Shown piece after piece: positions 62,142 through 64,000 of a stretch of 64,000 nt of DNA. The DNA comes from an uncultured Mycobacteriaceae bacterium (lineage in GTDB: Bacteria; Actinomycetota; Actinomycetes; Mycobacteriales; Mycobacteriaceae). The first letter of the stretch is position 1. Each line of letters starts with the position of its first letter. Location: NCBI GenBank assembly GCA_902826815.1, contig CADEGF010000004.1, forward strand, positions 1 through 64,000, written 5' to 3'. The notes under the pieces are model-generated. The model was given only the letters and a program-made list of their open reading frames with translations. It was not told where the DNA came from and searched no databases. The position numbers were made by a program, and so were the translations under genes.

Positions 62142-62591
62142 GTGAGCAACCTCGTCGACATGATGAACGGCGCGATGGAGTCCACCATCCCGCCCGTGCA
62201 CAAGATGGGCGTGCGGGTGGTCGAGGCAGGCCGCGGCCACGCCGTCGCCTCCGTGCCGGCCGACGGCAACGGTAACCATTTCGGGGTGATCTACGCGGGC
62301 GTGCAGTTCACCGTCGCCGAAATGCTCGGCGGCGTCATCGCACTCGCCACGTTCGATGCCGCTAAGTACTACCCGTTGGTGAAGAACGTCGACATCAAGT
62401 TCACCGGGATGGCGCGCACCGACCTACGCGCGGAGACCAGCCTCGACGAGGACGAGATCGCGCGTATCGAGGCCGAGGCCGCCGAAAAGGGAAAGGCCGA
62501 CTTCACCCTCGACGCGGTGGTCAAAGATGAAGCCGGCCAAACCGTCTCAGTTACGCACGGGCTCTATCAGCTCCGTGCCCACGGACGCTAG
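62142..62591 (+). CDS. Hotdog-fold protein (DUF4442-like)
   Basis: Protein of 149 residues similar to YiiD C-terminal/DUF4442 hotdog domains: [64 protein letters not shown]. Probably binds or hydrolyses an acyl-CoA. GTG at 62142 follows the cyp138 stop by 10 nt, so it is likely cotranscribed with the P450 and under the same TetR control. It ends with a 4-nt overlap of the convergent msrA stop. Confidence 0.8.
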   Translation: MSNLVDMMNGAMESTIPPVHKMGVRVVEAGRGHAVASVPADGNGNHFGVIYAGVQFTVAEMLGGVIALATFDAAKYYPLVKNVDIKFTGMARTDLRAETSLDEDEIARIEAEAAEKGKADFTLDAVVKDEAGQTVSVTHGLYQLRAHGR

Positions 62592-63118
62592 ACTCCCCGA
62601 CTGACGTGTGGGCCCACCGCCCGCTTCGGAAGCTTCCAGTCCGGCCGCGGGAAGTGGCAGGTGTAGCCCCACGGCAGACGCTCCAGATAGTCCTGGTGCT
62701 CGGGTTCGGCCTCCCAGAAGTCGCTCGCGGGAACGACTTCGGTGACGACCTTGCCCGGCCACAACCCCGACGCCTCGACGTCGGCGATCGTGTCGAGCGC
62801 GACGCTCTTCTGCTCGTCGTCGGTGTAGAAGATCGCCGACCGGTAGCTGGTGCCGACGTCGTTGCCCTGCCGGTTCTTGGTCGTTGGATCGTGGATCTGG
62901 AAGAAGAACTCGAGCAGCGCGCGGTAATCGGTCTGCGCGGGGTCGTAGGTGATCTCGATCGCCTCGGCGTGCCCGGGATGGTTACGGTATGTGGCGTTCG
63001 CGTTCTCGCCACCCGTGTAGCCGACCCGGGTCGAGACGACGCCGGGCTGCTTACGGATCAGGTCCTGCATACCCCAGAAGCAGCCGCCTGCAAGGATCGC
63101 CTTCTTGTTCTCGCTCAT
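62588..63118 (-). CDS. msrA: Peptide methionine (S)-S-oxide reductase MsrA
   Basis: MsrA of 176 residues. The catalytic motif AGGCFWG places the active cysteine at residue 13, followed by [31 protein letters not shown] and the [11 protein letters not shown] region. It reduces S-methionine sulfoxide in proteins. ATG at 63118 overlaps the stop of msrB by 4 nt, so msrB-msrA form an operon. A second cysteine occurs in [10 protein letters not shown] and may be the resolving residue. In M. tuberculosis msrA also follows cyp138 on the opposite strand. Confidence 0.95.
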   Translation of the reverse strand: MSENKKAILAGGCFWGMQDLIRKQPGVVSTRVGYTGGENANATYRNHPGHAEAIEITYDPAQTDYRALLEFFFQIHDPTTKNRQGNDVGTSYRSAIFYTDDEQKSVALDTIADVEASGLWPGKVVTEVVPASDFWEAEPEHQDYLERLPWGYTCHFPRPDWKLPKRAVGPHVSRGV

Positions 63119-63576
63119 GCCTGTGCCTCCTGATTCGAAAAGAGCTGCCGGTACTGGCCGTATCCCTCTGCCTCGAGATCATCAAGGTGAATGAACTTCA
63201 ACGCGGCGGAGTTGATGCAGTACCGCAGCCCGCCGTCGGCCTTCGGGCCGTCGGTGAAGACGTGCCCGAGGTGGCTGTCGCCGTGCGTCGAGCGCACCTC
63301 TGTGCGCATCATCAGATGCGAGAAGTCGCGCTTCTCGACCACATTCTCGCTGTCGATCGGCCTGGTGAAGCTGGGCCAGCCGCTGCCGCTCTCGAATTTG
63401 TCGGTCGACGCGAACAGCGGTTCGCCGGACACGACGTCGACGTAGATGCCTGGCTCGTGGTTGTCCCAGTACTCGCCGGTGAACGGCCGCTCGGTGCCGC
63501 TGCGCTGGGTGACGTGATACTGCTCCGGTGACAGGGCACCGACCGCTTCGGGATTCTTGTGATAGTTGCTTTTCAT
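63115..63576 (-). CDS. msrB: Peptide methionine (R)-S-oxide reductase MsrB
   Basis: MsrB of 153 residues. It has [47 protein letters not shown] and the catalytic [10 protein letters not shown]. It lacks the two CxxC zinc motifs present in many MsrBs and contains only the one cysteine, so recycling must depend on thioredoxin or mycothiol acting directly. It forms an operon with msrA and is first in it. The promoter region of 62 nt is shared with the next exported-protein gene. Confidence 0.94.
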   Translation of the reverse strand: MKSNYHKNPEAVGALSPEQYHVTQRSGTERPFTGEYWDNHEPGIYVDVVSGEPLFASTDKFESGSGWPSFTRPIDSENVVEKRDFSHLMMRTEVRSTHGDSHLGHVFTDGPKADGGLRYCINSAALKFIHLDDLEAEGYGQYRQLFSNQEAQA

Positions 63577-63638
63577 GGCGTTCCTATAACGGTATACGGC
63601 GGGCGATTAATCCAGGTCAGCCGCGTTACTGTGGAAAC

Positions 63639-64000
63639 ATGCGAACAGCGGCGACAGCAGCTTCGGTTGGCCTGATCCTGGCGGCGATCAACGGTCCCGT
63701 TGCGTGGGCGGAGCCGTTCGCGCCGCCCGAGGTGCCGCCGGGCGGCGTCGTCTTCACCGACAACCCGGCGATCGTCGACCCGCACCCGATCCGCGTCGAG
63801 TCATGGAGTCGCGTGCCCGACGCCAATGCGGTCGCGGTGAACTTCACGACGGGCACCGACACCTGCTACGGCGTGCACGCCACCGTCGAAGAAACCCCCG
63901 ATACCGTCACCGTCGACCTGCAGGGTGGGACCAAGACCTCGGCCGTGAACCAGGCCTGCATCATGATCGCGCTCTTCGGCACGCTGGACGTGCCGTTGCA
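63639..64000 (+). CDS. Exported hypothetical protein (3' end beyond the window)
   Basis: Open frame of 120 codons running off the end of the window. It has a signal peptide (RTAATAASVGLILAAINGPV) and likely cleavage at AWA-EP near residue 25. The mature part has DTCYGVHATVEETPDTV and a second cysteine in NQACIM, a possible disulfide. ATG at 63639 has GTGGAAAC upstream. It resembles small secreted mycobacterial proteins of unknown function. Confidence 0.72.
   Translation, partial: MRTAATAASVGLILAAINGPVAWAEPFAPPEVPPGGVVFTDNPAIVDPHPIRVESWSRVPDANAVAVNFTTGTDTCYGVHATVEETPDTVTVDLQGGTKTSAVNQACIMIALFGTLDVPL

Overview
The window looks like a chromosomal segment of a fast-growing, GC-rich mycobacterium (Mycolicibacterium-type). 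The evidence is very high G+C, frequent GTG/TTG starts, many 4-nt ATGA/GTGA gene overlaps, leaderless-looking genes, and a set of mycobacterial genes: mycofactocin-type SDR, elongation factor G-like fusA2, L,D-transpeptidase ldtA, F420-type PPOX proteins, maltokinase, PncA, a 13E12-family (DUF222) fragment, CYP138 and MsrA. Several anchors (ldtA, fusA2, the Rv0121c-like PPOX gene, maltokinase, TetR/cyp138/msrA) occur in the same overall order as in the M. tuberculosis Rv0116c-Rv0137c interval, but spread out by many inserted genes. That comparison is from memory, not from an alignment.

Layout. 1-8.9 kb: SDR and P450 pair, lipoprotein, large ATPase-LuxR regulator, GtrA protein, Bcr/CflA transporter, thioesterase. 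8.9-12.8 kb: TerC transporter behind a probable manganese (yybP-ykoY) riboswitch, MHS-family transporter with an AT-rich palindrome at its start, membrane protein, enoyl-CoA hydratase. 12.8-21.5 kb: fusA2 and ldtA (divergent), XRE regulator and thioesterase, exported proteins, Hsp70-like proline-rich membrane protein, PPOX gene and TetR with palindromic operators. 21.6-26.9 kb: complete four-gene ABC importer operon, phosphoribosyltransferase, HugZ-like protein. 27-36.2 kb: exported proline-rich protein, maltokinase, amine oxidase, TetR, acidic protein, glycogen debranching enzyme, enoyl-CoA hydratase. 36.2-39.4 kb: cobalamin riboswitch with metE, then pncA. 39.4-44 kb: PAS-ANTAR protein and a four-gene membrane operon with a cupredoxin-like lipoprotein. 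44-48.5 kb: acyl-CoA dehydrogenase and acyl-CoA ligase (divergent), molbindin, cysteine-peptidase-like protein, PaiB. 48.5-49.2 kb: a convergent two-gene cassette with a LexA/SOS box at each outer end. 49.2-55 kb: two inverted beta-trefoil paralogues around a membrane protein, an FHA-HTH regulator and a membrane kinase with Kelch repeats. 55-60 kb: PPOX protein, then a glycan-type operon (glycosyltransferase, methyltransferase, alpha/alpha-barrel protein), a methyltransferase and a TetR whose promoter shares its architecture and operator with the glycan operon. 60-64 kb: TetR, tandem operators, cyp138, hotdog protein, msrA/msrB and the start of an exported protein.

Most distinctive: the SOS cassette; the kinase/FHA-HTH/beta-trefoil/membrane-protein neighbourhood, which may be an uncharacterised signalling module; the uncharacterised membrane/cupredoxin operon; and the matched TetR promoters near 55.6 and 59.5 kb. 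No CRISPR array, rRNA, tRNA, prophage or intact insertion sequence was seen.
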